From: Paraconexibacter antarcticus | Lineage (GTDB): Bacteria; Actinomycetota; Thermoleophilia; Solirubrobacterales; Solirubrobacteraceae | DNA length: 64,000 nt | NCBI RefSeq assembly: GCF_024220175.1 | Contig: NZ_CP098502.1 | Location: 2,604,001 to 2,668,000, forward strand | Direction of reading: 5' to 3' | In this document: positions 8,918-16,716 of the stretch, piece after piece | Layout of the letters: every line of letters starts with the position of its first letter | Position numbering within the stretch: the first letter of the stretch is position 1 | Program-made: the position numbers and the translations under genes | The notes under the pieces: model-generated | The model's input: only the letters and a program-made list of their open reading frames with translations | Databases searched by the model: none | Told to the model about the DNA's origin: nothing

Positions 8918-8923
8918 TACATT
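8918..8923 (+). promoter_or_regulatory. Possible -10 hexamer before the MFS remnant
   Basis: TACATT lies six bases before the GTG at 8930. It has the same short spacing seen before several intact genes in this window and would give a leaderless transcript. It now drives only a truncated gene. Confidence 0.35.
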
Positions 8924-8929
8924 GAGCGG

Positions 8930-9016
8930 GTGCTGACCGCACCGCCCATTGCCCCGCGCCTGACCCCGGGGCTCGTGCGGCTGCTGGCGTTCGCCTGCGG
9001 CGCGACCGTAGGGGCC
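8930..9016 (+). pseudogene. Truncated start of an MFS transporter
   Basis: GTG at 8930 opens a frame whose first 29 residues (a short leader, then LTPGLVRLLAFACGATVG) look like the first transmembrane helix of a major facilitator superfamily transporter; related proteins continue with a Tyr-rich turn into the first loop. Here the similarity stops at about 9012-9016 and the frame runs into unrelated DNA, which on the other strand encodes the end of a different gene. So only about 7 percent of a normal MFS gene remains. The assignment rests on my recognition of this N-terminus, not on a search. Confidence 0.5.
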
Positions 9017-9031
9017 AAGGCTATCTTCCTT

Positions 9032-9187
9032 TCAGCTCCAGAGGTTCTCGGCCAGGGTGTCGACAACGGCGCTGAGGGTTGCATGGGCCGCGTTGCGGGC
9101 GAGGTCACAGGCGCGGTCGCCGGGCTGCAGGTCGGGGTTGAGCTGCCGACGCTGCGAGGCGCCCCCTGATTCCTCACCGCCAAGGTG
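9032..9187 (-). pseudogene. Orphan 3' end of an unrecognised gene
   Basis: Minus-strand frame of 51 codons ending in TGA at 9032-9034. It is closed upstream by a stop at 9188-9190 and has no start codon. The last 30 residues look like real protein (alternating Ala/Leu helix ending DTLAENLWS), with none of the Arg/Pro excess of the shadow frames. It abuts the truncated MFS start, so the two fragments probably mark a deletion or a lost mobile element. I do not recognise the family. Confidence 0.35.
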
Positions 9188-9324
9188 TCAACGCCTCAAC
9201 GGGGTCCGCGCCAGTACCGCGCACCGCGCGCTTCCTCACGCGGGAGCCGCACCTGCGGCGGTCGGGGTCGGTGCCGCCACGCGGCCGGCCTGGCGGGTAG
9301 CGGGCGGTGGGCCCTTGGGCGAGG

Positions 9325-9353
9325 CGGCGGGCGTCCCAGGGGGGCGCCCGCCG
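9325..9353 (-). terminator. Hairpin after the giant secreted-protein gene
   Basis: A perfect 9-bp inverted repeat (CGGCGGGCG and its complement) with an 11-base loop, starting seven bases beyond the stop codon of the minus-strand gene ending at 9360. There is no T-run, so it is a terminator-like hairpin and may act with Rho. Confidence 0.5.
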
Positions 9354-9359
9354 GGGCGG

Positions 9360-12300
9360 TCAGCCGACCGTCAGGACGATGATCTTGAACTCGTTGACTT
9401 TCAGCCCGAAGGTCACTGTTGTCTTCTTGGTCCCGACGGTGACGTTGAGCGTGTAGTAGGAGGACTTCGGCGCGGTCTGGTCGGTCGTTGAGAGGTTCTG
9501 GTTCTCATAGTGCTCCTGCGAGGCCAGGCAGCTGGTTGTGACGTTCGTCAGCGGCAGGTTTTTCAGGTTGATGTTCGGCGGTGAGGAGACGCCGTTGGCC
9601 TGCAGCTTGAGCATGTCCACCTTCGGGACCGGCGTGCCGGCCTTGTTCACCACGAGCACCCGGATGCCGCGGCCCACCGCTTCACCGCAGAGCGTGACGT
9701 CTTTCGTCACCGGCGGCTGGGTGTCGCCCGGGTCGAGGAAACTGTCCTCTGTGTGCAGCGTGCCGGTCTTCTTCCCGGCGCTCGTCGGCGTGAACGTCAC
9801 CGGCTCGTCGAACGAGGCGCCGACCTGAACCCGCGTCGGCGGCGTCGTCGCGTTTGGCCCGGTGAAGTCCGGCGAGCTCGGGAACGTCACCTTGTCGACG
9901 ATCAGCTCGGCGGCGCCGCTGTTTGTGAACTTCTCCGTCAGAGTGTTGCCGCAGAGCGTGCCGCACGCGGGCGTGAACACGGTGGGCCCGAAGATCAGCG
10001 GCGCGGTCGCCGCGTCAATCGCCGGGATGAGGCCGGTGCCGTCGAGGTCGACGGTAAGCGACGGGTGGGTGGGGTCGTCGGTCGTGATCGTCAGCGTCGC
10101 CGACCGGCCGCCGGCGATCGGCGGGTTGAAGCGCACCTGCAGGTCGAGGGCGTTGCCGGCACTGACGGTGTACGGCGTGGTTGGCGGCGACACGAGCGTG
10201 AAGTCGCCGGGGTTCGCCCCGGTGATCGCCAGGCCCGTGACGTTCAGATCGCAGCCCGAGCACGAGGACTGGTTGGAGATCGTCGTCGTCAGCGTCTTCG
10301 ACGACGGCGTCGTGCGGTTGTCGACCGGCACCCCGCCGAACGCAAGGTGCGTCGTGCTGAGCGAGAACGTCGGCACCCCGACGTCCCCGGTCGCGCTGAG
10401 CGTCGTCGGGGACGACGGGTCGTTGCTCGCGATGCTGAACGTCGCGGTGTGTGTTCCCGGCCCGGCGTTCGCGGGCGGGGAGAACCGCACCGTGTACGTC
10501 ACTTGGGAGCCGGGGGCGATCGACACCGGCGTGGACGGCCCAGTGACGATGCTGAACATGGCGTCACCGGTGATCGTGACGCTCGAGAGCTTCAGCGTTC
10601 CCTTGCCGACGTTCTGGACGATGACGTCCTTGTCCTTGGTCTGGCCACGGGCGACGACGCCGAAGTTCAGCGAGCCGCTCAGGGCGATCTGCCCGACCAC
10701 GCCGGTGCCGCTCGCCGGCAGCTGGAGCACCGGGGTGGACGGGTCGTCGCTGTTGATCGAGAACGTCGCCGTCTTGTCGCCCGCGGAGGTCGGGGCGAAC
10801 TGCAGCGTGTAGTCGATGTGCGAGCCGGGGGCGATCGTCACGGGCGTGGCCGGCCCCGAGAGGATCGAGAACTCGGCGCTGCCGGCCGACCGCGTGAACG
10901 AGTTCACGTGCAGGTCGGCCGACCCGACGTTGAAGAGCGTGCACTGCTTCGTCGTCGTCGCGCCCACGTCGGTGAAGCCGAACCCGAGGTCGCAGTTGAC
11001 CTGCAGCTGCGGGCCGGCCGCGGTCGTGAGCTCGAACGCGCTGCGCCCGTAGGTGCCCGCACGCAGCAGCGACGGGGTGACGGACGAGTCGAGCTGCAGC
11101 GACGTGACGTTCACGTTCGGCATGCCGACGCCGAGGATCTGCCACGTGCCGCCGCCGTCACTGGTCCGCATAACGCCGAAGTCGGTCGACACGATGATCG
11201 CGTGCGGCGTGACCTGCGGGTCGATGACGACCGAGTAGAGCGGGGTGTCCGGCACCATTTGGTTCGCGACGCCGGCGGTCCCGCCGATGTCCGTCCACGT
11301 GCTGCCGCCGTCCGTCGTGCGGAACACGTGCCTCGAGAGGGCGCCCGCGGCGCTGCCGGAGTAGCCCGGGAAGACGACGACCGCCGTGTTCGTGTTCGAC
11401 GGGTCGATCGCGATCGAGATCGGGGCGCCGGGAGCCCCGGGCACCGTGTGGTCGGTGAAGGTCGGCGTCGCCCCCTCGATGTCCGTGCTCACCGCGACCT
11501 TCCCGTTCGCCAAGGCCGCCCACATGACGTTCGAGTCGGTCGGGGTCGTGGCGAGGAAGGCCGGCGCCGCGGAGGTGCCGACGAAATTCCCGCCCGGGAA
11601 GTTCGCGCCGCCGTCGGTGCTGCGGAAGACGCCGTTGCCCTGGGCCTGCGGGCAGGGCACCGGGTTCCCGGACGCATCGGTCTTCAGCGTGCCGTTGTTG
11701 ACCGGGACGAAGACCTTCTGGCCGTCGTTCGGGTCGACCGCCGCCGCGCCGGTGGTGGGCGTGCAGCTCAGGTCGGAGGAGCCGGGGCGGGTCCAGTTGT
11801 CGCCGCCGTCGCTCGTGCGGATGAACTGCCCGTTGGAGATGCCGAAAGCATTCTTCGGCTGCTGCCAGTCGACCGCGACGGGCCCGCCGTCGGCGTCGAC
11901 GGCCTCGTGCCAGTCCGTCCCGGCGTCGCCGGGCCGGCGGGCCATCGTGCCGGTGTCCTGCGCGCCGCCGTAGCTGTAGGCGTTGTTCGCCGCCGAGCCG
12001 CGGCCGATGTCCATCGCACGGAAGAGGTTCGTCGCGATCTTCCCGTTGCGCTGCTTGTAAGAGCCGCCGATGTCGTCGGTGTAGTGCACCCCGCCATCGG
12101 TCCCGAGCCAGACGCGCGTGGACGGGTCGCCGGCAGTCCGGTGGGCAGGCGGACTGAAAACGAGCGCGTGGTGGTCCCAGTGGGTCTTGGTGTCGCTGAT
12201 GTTCGTGAAGTTCGTCGCGCCGCCGTCGCCGGAGTGCCACAGCTGCTGGAAGCCGATGTAGACGCTGCCGGCGTCCACGGGATCAACACCGATGGTCTGG

Positions 12301-13502
12301 TCGTAGCCGCACTGGCACCCGTCGAGCTGACCGCCGGCATCGGCCTGCCCGGTGATGCTCGTCCAGTTCACGCCGCTGTCGGTGGACTTCCACATGCCGC
12401 CGAAGTTCGACGTGCCGCCGACGGCCTGGGTGTCGGCGTACATCGTGTGGCCGCTGTCGGTCGTGCTCTGCGCGAAGGACACGAAGGCGTAGCTGCCCGT
12501 CGGGCCGCCGGTCCCGTTGCCCCACAGGTTGCTTGCGGCGGAGAAGGTCACGCCGCCGTCGGTCGAGACGAAGATCCCCTGGCCAGACACCGCCGCGTAC
12601 ACGGTGCTCGGGTTCTGGGTGTCGAGATCGATGTCGGTGATGAACGCGCCCGTCGTGCCGCCGACGGGCACCTGCGTGAACGTGTCCCCCTGGTTCGTCG
12701 AGCGCCACAGGCCGCCGTTGGTGGCGACGAGCAGCGTGTTCGCGGCGGGCATCACGATCTGGTTGATGCCGATGCCGTTGAGCTTCGCGCTGTCTCCCGT
12801 GAGAGCCCAGGTGTCCCCGCCGTCGGACGAGCGGTAGACGCCGACGCCCTTGAAGTAGCCGTTGTTGTAGATGTTGCCAGTGCCCACGTAGACGGTCGAC
12901 GGGTCGGCCGGGTCAAGCGCGATCGCGCCGGTGGACAGGCTCGGCATCTGGTCGGTGAGCGGCGCCCAGTTGTCGCCGCCGTCGGTCGTCTTCCACACGC
13001 CACCGTCGTTGAAGCCGGCGTAGACCGTCTTGTCGGTCGCGTTGCGCGGGTCGATGGCGATCGCGACCGCCTGCCCGGCGTCGGGGCCAGCGCCCTGGTA
13101 GTTCTGCTCCTTGTCGACGACGAGCGGGGCGGGGCCGATCTGGCTCCACTGCACGCCGACCACGCCGCCGCCGGAGGCGATGCTCGGCGAGACCCCGGGG
13201 GCGGTCGAGGTCGAGCCGCTGGGAATCGTCACGCTCGCATCGACACGCTGCCGCGCCCACTGCCGACTGGCCGCCCGATAGAGGTCCGCGCGAAGCTTGC
13301 CGCTCTTGTCGGCATGGAGCTTCTTCGCGATCTCGCGCTGCTCCTGCTTCTCGTGCTCCTGCGCCCTCGGCTCCCGGCCGGGCCCAGTGCGGGACTCCGA
13401 GCGCGCACGACCCGGTCCATCGGAGCCGCCAACCACCGACACCCCGCCGACGATCAGTGCGGCGAGCAGGCCAAGTGCGGCCAGCAGCTTCGGAAACCTC
13501 AT
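9360..13502 (-). CDS. Giant secreted protein: BNR/Asp-box propeller repeats plus choice-of-anchor D domains
   Basis: A 1,380-residue protein from ATG 13502; the frame is open 19 codons further but ATG 13502 has GGGGGA upstream and starts a clean signal peptide (residues 1-26). A charged Lys/Glu/Arg stretch (about 40-90) follows. Residues about 110-830 carry repeated Asp-box motifs of the S-T-D-G-G-x-T-W type, as in sialidases, VPS10/sortilin and photosystem-assembly propellers. From about 840 there are at least three tandem Ig-like domains of the choice-of-anchor D/ASH type, recognisable by LNFGVVARGQT and similar starts. The C-terminal 150 residues are a different beta domain with paired Cys. 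It is probably exported and surface-bound, and a glycan- or protein-binding role is plausible. No sialidase catalytic set was seen. Confidence 0.85.
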   Translation of the reverse strand: MRFPKLLAALGLLAALIVGGVSVVGGSDGPGRARSESRTGPGREPRAQEHEKQEQREIAKKLHADKSGKLRADLYRAASRQWARQRVDASVTIPSGSTSTAPGVSPSIASGGGVVGVQWSQIGPAPLVVDKEQNYQGAGPDAGQAVAIAIDPRNATDKTVYAGFNDGGVWKTTDGGDNWAPLTDQMPSLSTGAIALDPADPSTVYVGTGNIYNNGYFKGVGVYRSSDGGDTWALTGDSAKLNGIGINQIVMPAANTLLVATNGGLWRSTNQGDTFTQVPVGGTTGAFITDIDLDTQNPSTVYAAVSGQGIFVSTDGGVTFSAASNLWGNGTGGPTGSYAFVSFAQSTTDSGHTMYADTQAVGGTSNFGGMWKSTDSGVNWTSITGQADAGGQLDGCQCGYDQTIGVDPVDAGSVYIGFQQLWHSGDGGATNFTNISDTKTHWDHHALVFSPPAHRTAGDPSTRVWLGTDGGVHYTDDIGGSYKQRNGKIATNLFRAMDIGRGSAANNAYSYGGAQDTGTMARRPGDAGTDWHEAVDADGGPVAVDWQQPKNAFGISNGQFIRTSDGGDNWTRPGSSDLSCTPTTGAAAVDPNDGQKVFVPVNNGTLKTDASGNPVPCPQAQGNGVFRSTDGGANFPGGNFVGTSAAPAFLATTPTDSNVMWAALANGKVAVSTDIEGATPTFTDHTVPGAPGAPISIAIDPSNTNTAVVVFPGYSGSAAGALSRHVFRTTDGGSTWTDIGGTAGVANQMVPDTPLYSVVIDPQVTPHAIIVSTDFGVMRTSDGGGTWQILGVGMPNVNVTSLQLDSSVTPSLLRAGTYGRSAFELTTAAGPQLQVNCDLGFGFTDVGATTTKQCTLFNVGSADLHVNSFTRSAGSAEFSILSGPATPVTIAPGSHIDYTLQFAPTSAGDKTATFSINSDDPSTPVLQLPASGTGVVGQIALSGSLNFGVVARGQTKDKDVIVQNVGKGTLKLSSVTITGDAMFSIVTGPSTPVSIAPGSQVTYTVRFSPPANAGPGTHTATFSIASNDPSSPTTLSATGDVGVPTFSLSTTHLAFGGVPVDNRTTPSSKTLTTTISNQSSCSGCDLNVTGLAITGANPGDFTLVSPPTTPYTVSAGNALDLQVRFNPPIAGGRSATLTITTDDPTHPSLTVDLDGTGLIPAIDAATAPLIFGPTVFTPACGTLCGNTLTEKFTNSGAAELIVDKVTFPSSPDFTGPNATTPPTRVQVGASFDEPVTFTPTSAGKKTGTLHTEDSFLDPGDTQPPVTKDVTLCGEAVGRGIRVLVVNKAGTPVPKVDMLKLQANGVSSPPNINLKNLPLTNVTTSCLASQEHYENQNLSTTDQTAPKSSYYTLNVTVGTKKTTVTFGLKVNEFKIIVLTVG

Positions 13503-13739
13503 GTGGCAGTCCCCCAACGGATTGGAAAAAGCACTCCCGATCGCGGCGCACAGAACCATCGCCTCCGCAATCCGCGCAGACGCCGTCCGTCATCCCTGGC
13601 CGCCGTCCGACATCCCCTTCTGCGTCGACGACAACCGCAACACTCCTCTTCCTAGCACAAGGTTGTCAACGAGTAATTTGACGCATTCCGACGGTTGTAG
13701 GTGACCCTGCGTGCTGGCACGGAATGTGACGGATCCGCG

Positions 13740-13769
13740 TTGTCGCTTGCCCGTGGCGAGGCGTATGGT
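13740..13769 (+). promoter_or_regulatory. Candidate promoter for the 284-residue secreted protein
   Basis: TTGTCG at 13740-13745 and TATGGT at 13764-13769 are separated by 18 bases and lie 36 bases before the GTG start at 13806, which has AGGGGGAG as its ribosome binding site. Confidence 0.5.
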
Positions 13770-13805
13770 CAGCGTGGCCGTGTTTACGTCCAGGGGGAGT
13801 TCGCC

Positions 13806-14660
13806 GTGCGTCGCAAGGTTCAGTTTTTCGCGGTGATGGCTGTCGTTGCTGCCGCGACCGTTGGCGGCGCGCTCGTTGGGATCGCTACCGGCCACTCCAA
13901 CTCGTGCCACAGCGATCATTCCTGCCCGTCCGACGACCACTCGTATGTCTGGAGCGGCCTCTCCTGCACATCAGACCCCGCGCAGCGACTCCCCGAAGAT
14001 CAGACGCCGATCGACTACGGCGGCGTCCACTACTACTGCCACACCGTCACCGATCAGGGGATGACACCAACCGGAACCGGAACGACGAGTACGACGACCG
14101 CCACCACGCCCCACACGACCACGACGCACACCACCGGTTCGACGCCCGTAGGATCCACCGGCGGCGGGGTCTGCGGCCTGGCTGGGGGACGGGCGACGAT
14201 AAGCGACCTCGGTGACGCCGGCGCCAGACAGGTTTCCAGGACGGTCTCGTCAACAACCGTCTCGCATCTACACGAACTCCGCGCCCCGGCCGGCCTCGGC
14301 GCCGCACGAACCGCAGCCGAGCGCCGCCGCTACCACGTTCTCGGACGCATCACACAAGCCCGCCTGAGCACCGACGGCACGTGGACCCTCACCCTGTCTG
14401 ACCCCGGTGACCAGGCCACGGCAACGGCGGCGTTCCCCGCCCCCGGCTGCCTCGCGCGGGCTCCCAACGCCCTGCGCGTCGCCGCCGCCCGTGCCCGTCG
14501 CGCCGTTCTGCAGGGCTGCGGCCTCAGAAGGCGACGGGGCACCGTCCACCTGCGCGGCCAGGCCGACATCACCGGCATCGGTTACTTCCGCGACCGCACC
14601 AGCCACCTCACCCTGCACCCGGCGGTCGCCTTCGCCGGACTCAACTGCCGGCGCCGGTAA
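13806..14660 (+). CDS. Secreted protein with Thr-rich linker, function unknown
   Basis: 284 residues from GTG 13806; AGGGGGAG precedes it by seven bases, so I reject the longer frame starting at 13701. A hydrophobic N-terminus (about 6-25) is a signal peptide or anchor. A Cys-rich stretch (about 28-80, five Cys with many His, Ser and Asp) leads into a Thr/Ser-rich linker (about 85-120), typical of cell-wall-spanning O-glycosylated proteins. The C-terminal 120 residues form a compact basic domain with paired Cys and a segment like GQADITGIGYFR. That domain is familiar from hypothetical proteins of this bacterial group, but no function is known to me. Confidence 0.72.
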   Translation: MRRKVQFFAVMAVVAAATVGGALVGIATGHSNSCHSDHSCPSDDHSYVWSGLSCTSDPAQRLPEDQTPIDYGGVHYYCHTVTDQGMTPTGTGTTSTTTATTPHTTTTHTTGSTPVGSTGGGVCGLAGGRATISDLGDAGARQVSRTVSSTTVSHLHELRAPAGLGAARTAAERRRYHVLGRITQARLSTDGTWTLTLSDPGDQATATAAFPAPGCLARAPNALRVAAARARRAVLQGCGLRRRRGTVHLRGQADITGIGYFRDRTSHLTLHPAVAFAGLNCRRR

Positions 14661-14785
14661 CCGAGGCCCGCCCGCCGACAGGTTCCGGACGCCCGTCTAT
14701 CGGGTGTTGCTCATAGTAGATTCGCGCGTGCCGGCCGCCTGTGGCCCGGCGCCCCGGCCCACCGACTGTGGGTCCGTGGGCGGGG

Positions 14786-15132
14786 TTAATCGGCGGTCGC
14801 AGCGGCCCGGAGGAAGACGAGAGTTCGCGGGCACCGGCGACGACTCTGACGTTGTGCGGCTTGCCGCGGGACCGCATCCGGCAGCTGACGCGGTAGAGCC
14901 GCTGCTGAGCGCGGTTTGCGATCTGCAGGACGGGTCGGGCTGTCCCTGTTGGCGGTTTGCGAGCGTCGCGCCGAGCCGTGGTTCTCGGCTGTAGTGCCAG
15001 GCGGCCTCGACGAGCAGCCGGCGGGCGAGCGTCGAGCCGGTCTTCGTGATGCCGCCCTGGCGCGAGGACTCACCGGATTGGCTGAGTGATGGGGTCAGCC
15101 CAGCTACGGCGACAGCGACGTGGCGCGTTCAA
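14786..15132 (-). pseudogene. IS110-family transposase remnant (C-terminal part)
   Basis: Reading the minus strand from 15132, one frame gives GLTPSLSQSGESSRQGGITK and, just after it, TLARRLLVEAAWHY, the hallmark of the C-terminal Transposase_20 domain of IS110/IS1111 elements. A second frame takes over near 14920 with QQRLYRVSCRM, GKPHNVRVVAGARE, the expected continuation. So the copy has a frameshift and lacks its catalytic N-terminal RuvC-like half. Its 5' side ends exactly where the IS3 element begins at 15133, so the IS3 insertion or an adjacent deletion removed the rest. Confidence 0.75.
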
Positions 15133-15198
15133 TGGAGTTCCCCCGGTTTCGTGGACATCTGATGGCTGAGGTTGCTCAGCCCGAGAGGATGTCTGCAT

Positions 15199-15489
15199 AT
15201 GCCCAAGGTCCCGCCGTACTCGTTGGAATTCCGCCTGGAGGCCGTTCGGCTCCTGCGGTCCAGCGGCCGCACCGTCCCGCAGCTGGCGAAGGAGCTCGGA
15301 GTCTCGGAAGGGTCGCTGCGCAGCTGGCGCGAGCAGCTTGACGCTGACGAAGGTCGCTCGGAGGGCCTGAGCACCAGCGAGCGCGAGGAGCTGCGGCGCC
15401 TGCGCAAGGAGAACCGGATCCTCGCGGAGGAGCGTGAGATCCTAAAAAAAGCAGCGGCCTTCTTCGTGGCAGAGAACAAGAACCGGTGA
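15199..15489 (+). CDS. IS3 transposase OrfA (helix-turn-helix subunit)
   Basis: 96 residues from ATG 15199. The N-terminal half is the HTH_Tnp_1 domain (SLEFRLEAVRLL, VPQLAKELGVSEGSLRSWR) that binds the element's ends. The C-terminal half is a leucine-zipper coiled coil (EELRRLRKENRILAEEREILKK). The frame is open nine codons further upstream, but this ATG gives the usual family start. The stop overlaps the orfB start (GTGA at 15486-15489), and an A7 run lies 36 bases before the stop. Confidence 0.9.
   Translation: MPKVPPYSLEFRLEAVRLLRSSGRTVPQLAKELGVSEGSLRSWREQLDADEGRSEGLSTSEREELRRLRKENRILAEEREILKKAAAFFVAENKNR
15444..15450 (+). promoter_or_regulatory. A7 slippery sequence for -1 frameshifting
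   Basis: Seven A residues read as CTA AAA AAA G in the orfA frame. After a -1 slip the frame continues without a stop for 12 codons into orfB at 15486. This matches the programmed frameshift by which IS3 elements make the OrfAB transposase. Confidence 0.75.
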
Positions 15490-16424
15490 TCGCCTTCCGG
15501 TTCGTTCTGGCGAACAAGGCCTGCCACTCGATCAGCCTGATGTGCCGTGTGCTCGCGGTCTCGCGCTCGGGCTATCACGCCTGGATCGTTCGGCCGCCGT
15601 CGGCCCGGGCCGTCGCTGACGCGGCGCTCACCGACCAGATCTCGGTCATCCACACGGACGCGCTGAAGACCTATGGCTCCCCGCGGATCCATGCCGAGCT
15701 GCGGCTGCAGCACGACGTTCTGGTCGGCCGCAAACGCGTGGAGCGGCTGATGCGCAACGCCGGCCTCTCGGGCCTGCACAAACGACGGCGCGGACGCACC
15801 ACGATCCGCGTGCAGGGCGTGCGGACCGCACCCGATCTGGTGGAGCGCGACTTCAACCCGACCCGGATCAACCAGCTGTGGGTCGCCGACATCACCTACA
15901 TCCGCACGTGGGAAGGGTGGCTCTACCTGGCGTCGGTGATGGACTGCTACAGCCGCCGGATCGTCGGCTGGGCGATGGCCGATCACATGCGCGCCGAGCT
16001 CGTCATCGACGCGCTGGAGATGGCCGTCGCCAGGCGCCGGCCCGACGGGCGGCCGATACATCACAGCGACCAGGGCGGGCAATACACGTCTCTGATCTTC
16101 ACCCAGCGCTGCCGCAGCGTGGACATCGACATCTCGATGGGATCCAAGGGCGACTGCTACGACAACGCCGCGATGGAGAGCTTCCACGCGAGCCTGAAGA
16201 AGGACCTCATCCACCGCCGCTCGTGGCCGACCAAGACCGAGGCGCGAACAGCGGTGTTCGGCTACATCGAGACGTTCTACAACCGCCGCCGACGCCACTC
16301 CCGCCTCGGGATGCTCAGCCCCGTGGACTACGAGAACACCCCTCTACGCGATACGGGAACGGCTTTCTCCCCCTCCCCCGACCAGACCCTGTTGACTACA
16401 ACAACGGCCGCTCACGCGGCCTAA
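15486..16424 (+). CDS. IS3 transposase OrfB (DDE integrase domain)
   Basis: 312 residues in the -1 frame relative to orfA. It has the HTH_21 segment (MCRVLAVSRSGYHAW) and the rve integrase core, with D in WVADITYI, D in HHSDQGGQYTS and E in NAAMESFHASLKKD, followed by the YNRRRRHSRLG tail. All catalytic residues are present, so the element could be active. It may be made alone from the GTG at 15486 or, more likely, as an OrfAB fusion through the A7 site. Confidence 0.92.
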   Translation: MIAFRFVLANKACHSISLMCRVLAVSRSGYHAWIVRPPSARAVADAALTDQISVIHTDALKTYGSPRIHAELRLQHDVLVGRKRVERLMRNAGLSGLHKRRRGRTTIRVQGVRTAPDLVERDFNPTRINQLWVADITYIRTWEGWLYLASVMDCYSRRIVGWAMADHMRAELVIDALEMAVARRRPDGRPIHHSDQGGQYTSLIFTQRCRSVDIDISMGSKGDCYDNAAMESFHASLKKDLIHRRSWPTKTEARTAVFGYIETFYNRRRRHSRLGMLSPVDYENTPLRDTGTAFSPSPDQTLLTTTTAAHAA

Positions 16425-16457
16425 CCCCGACCTGTCCACCAGACCGGGGGACTTCCA

Positions 16458-16481
16458 CTTCATTCCGAAACAGCTTCTAAG
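16458..16481. other. 24-base remnant between IS3 and IS1380, resembling an IS5-type end
   Basis: The last 11 bases (CAGCTTCTAAG) are the same as those next to the third IS1380 copy at 62357-62367, where CAGCTTC is the right end of the IS5/IS427-type element and TAA its target duplication. Here only the end is left, so a similar element may once have been adjacent. Confidence 0.4.
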
Positions 16482-16716
16482 CCTCGATCCACCGTTCGCC
16501 TTGATGTGGGCCGCGTCAGCGGCCGAGTGGGTCAGCTCGGGGTGGCGGCGCGGGTGATCGAGCGCGCTGAGGGATTCGCAGTGCGGGTGGGGCCAGTTGA
16601 GGCCGTCGCGGTGGCGTGAGTTTGGGTGGTCGCGGGCAGGCCGAGGCCAGCGGTCCTGCGGCTGAACGTCGGGAGCCCCTGGTGTCAGGCGGGTGGCGGC
16701 AGCGCCCGGATCAGGT

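Larger units (their letters stand above)
15133..16457 (+). mobile_element. IS3-family insertion sequence, complete
   Basis: 1,325 bp bounded by imperfect 25-bp inverted repeats (15133-15157 and 16433-16457, about 21 of 25 positions matching, both starting TGGA and containing TCCCCCGGT). It holds orfA and orfB with a -1 frameshift arrangement. No target duplication is visible next to the repeats, which suggests that one flank was lost or rearranged after insertion. It cuts the IS110 remnant on its left; on its right only 24 bases separate it from an IS1380 end. Confidence 0.9.

Noticed and set aside
9753..13655. 1,300-residue plus-strand frame over the giant secreted protein
   Set aside because: Antisense shadow with low-complexity Arg/Val/Gly composition and no recognisable motif.
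13627..13681. TTGACA -35 promoter for the giant secreted protein
   Set aside because: A perfect TTGACA exists on the minus strand near 13665, but no fitting -10 lies 16-18 bases away.
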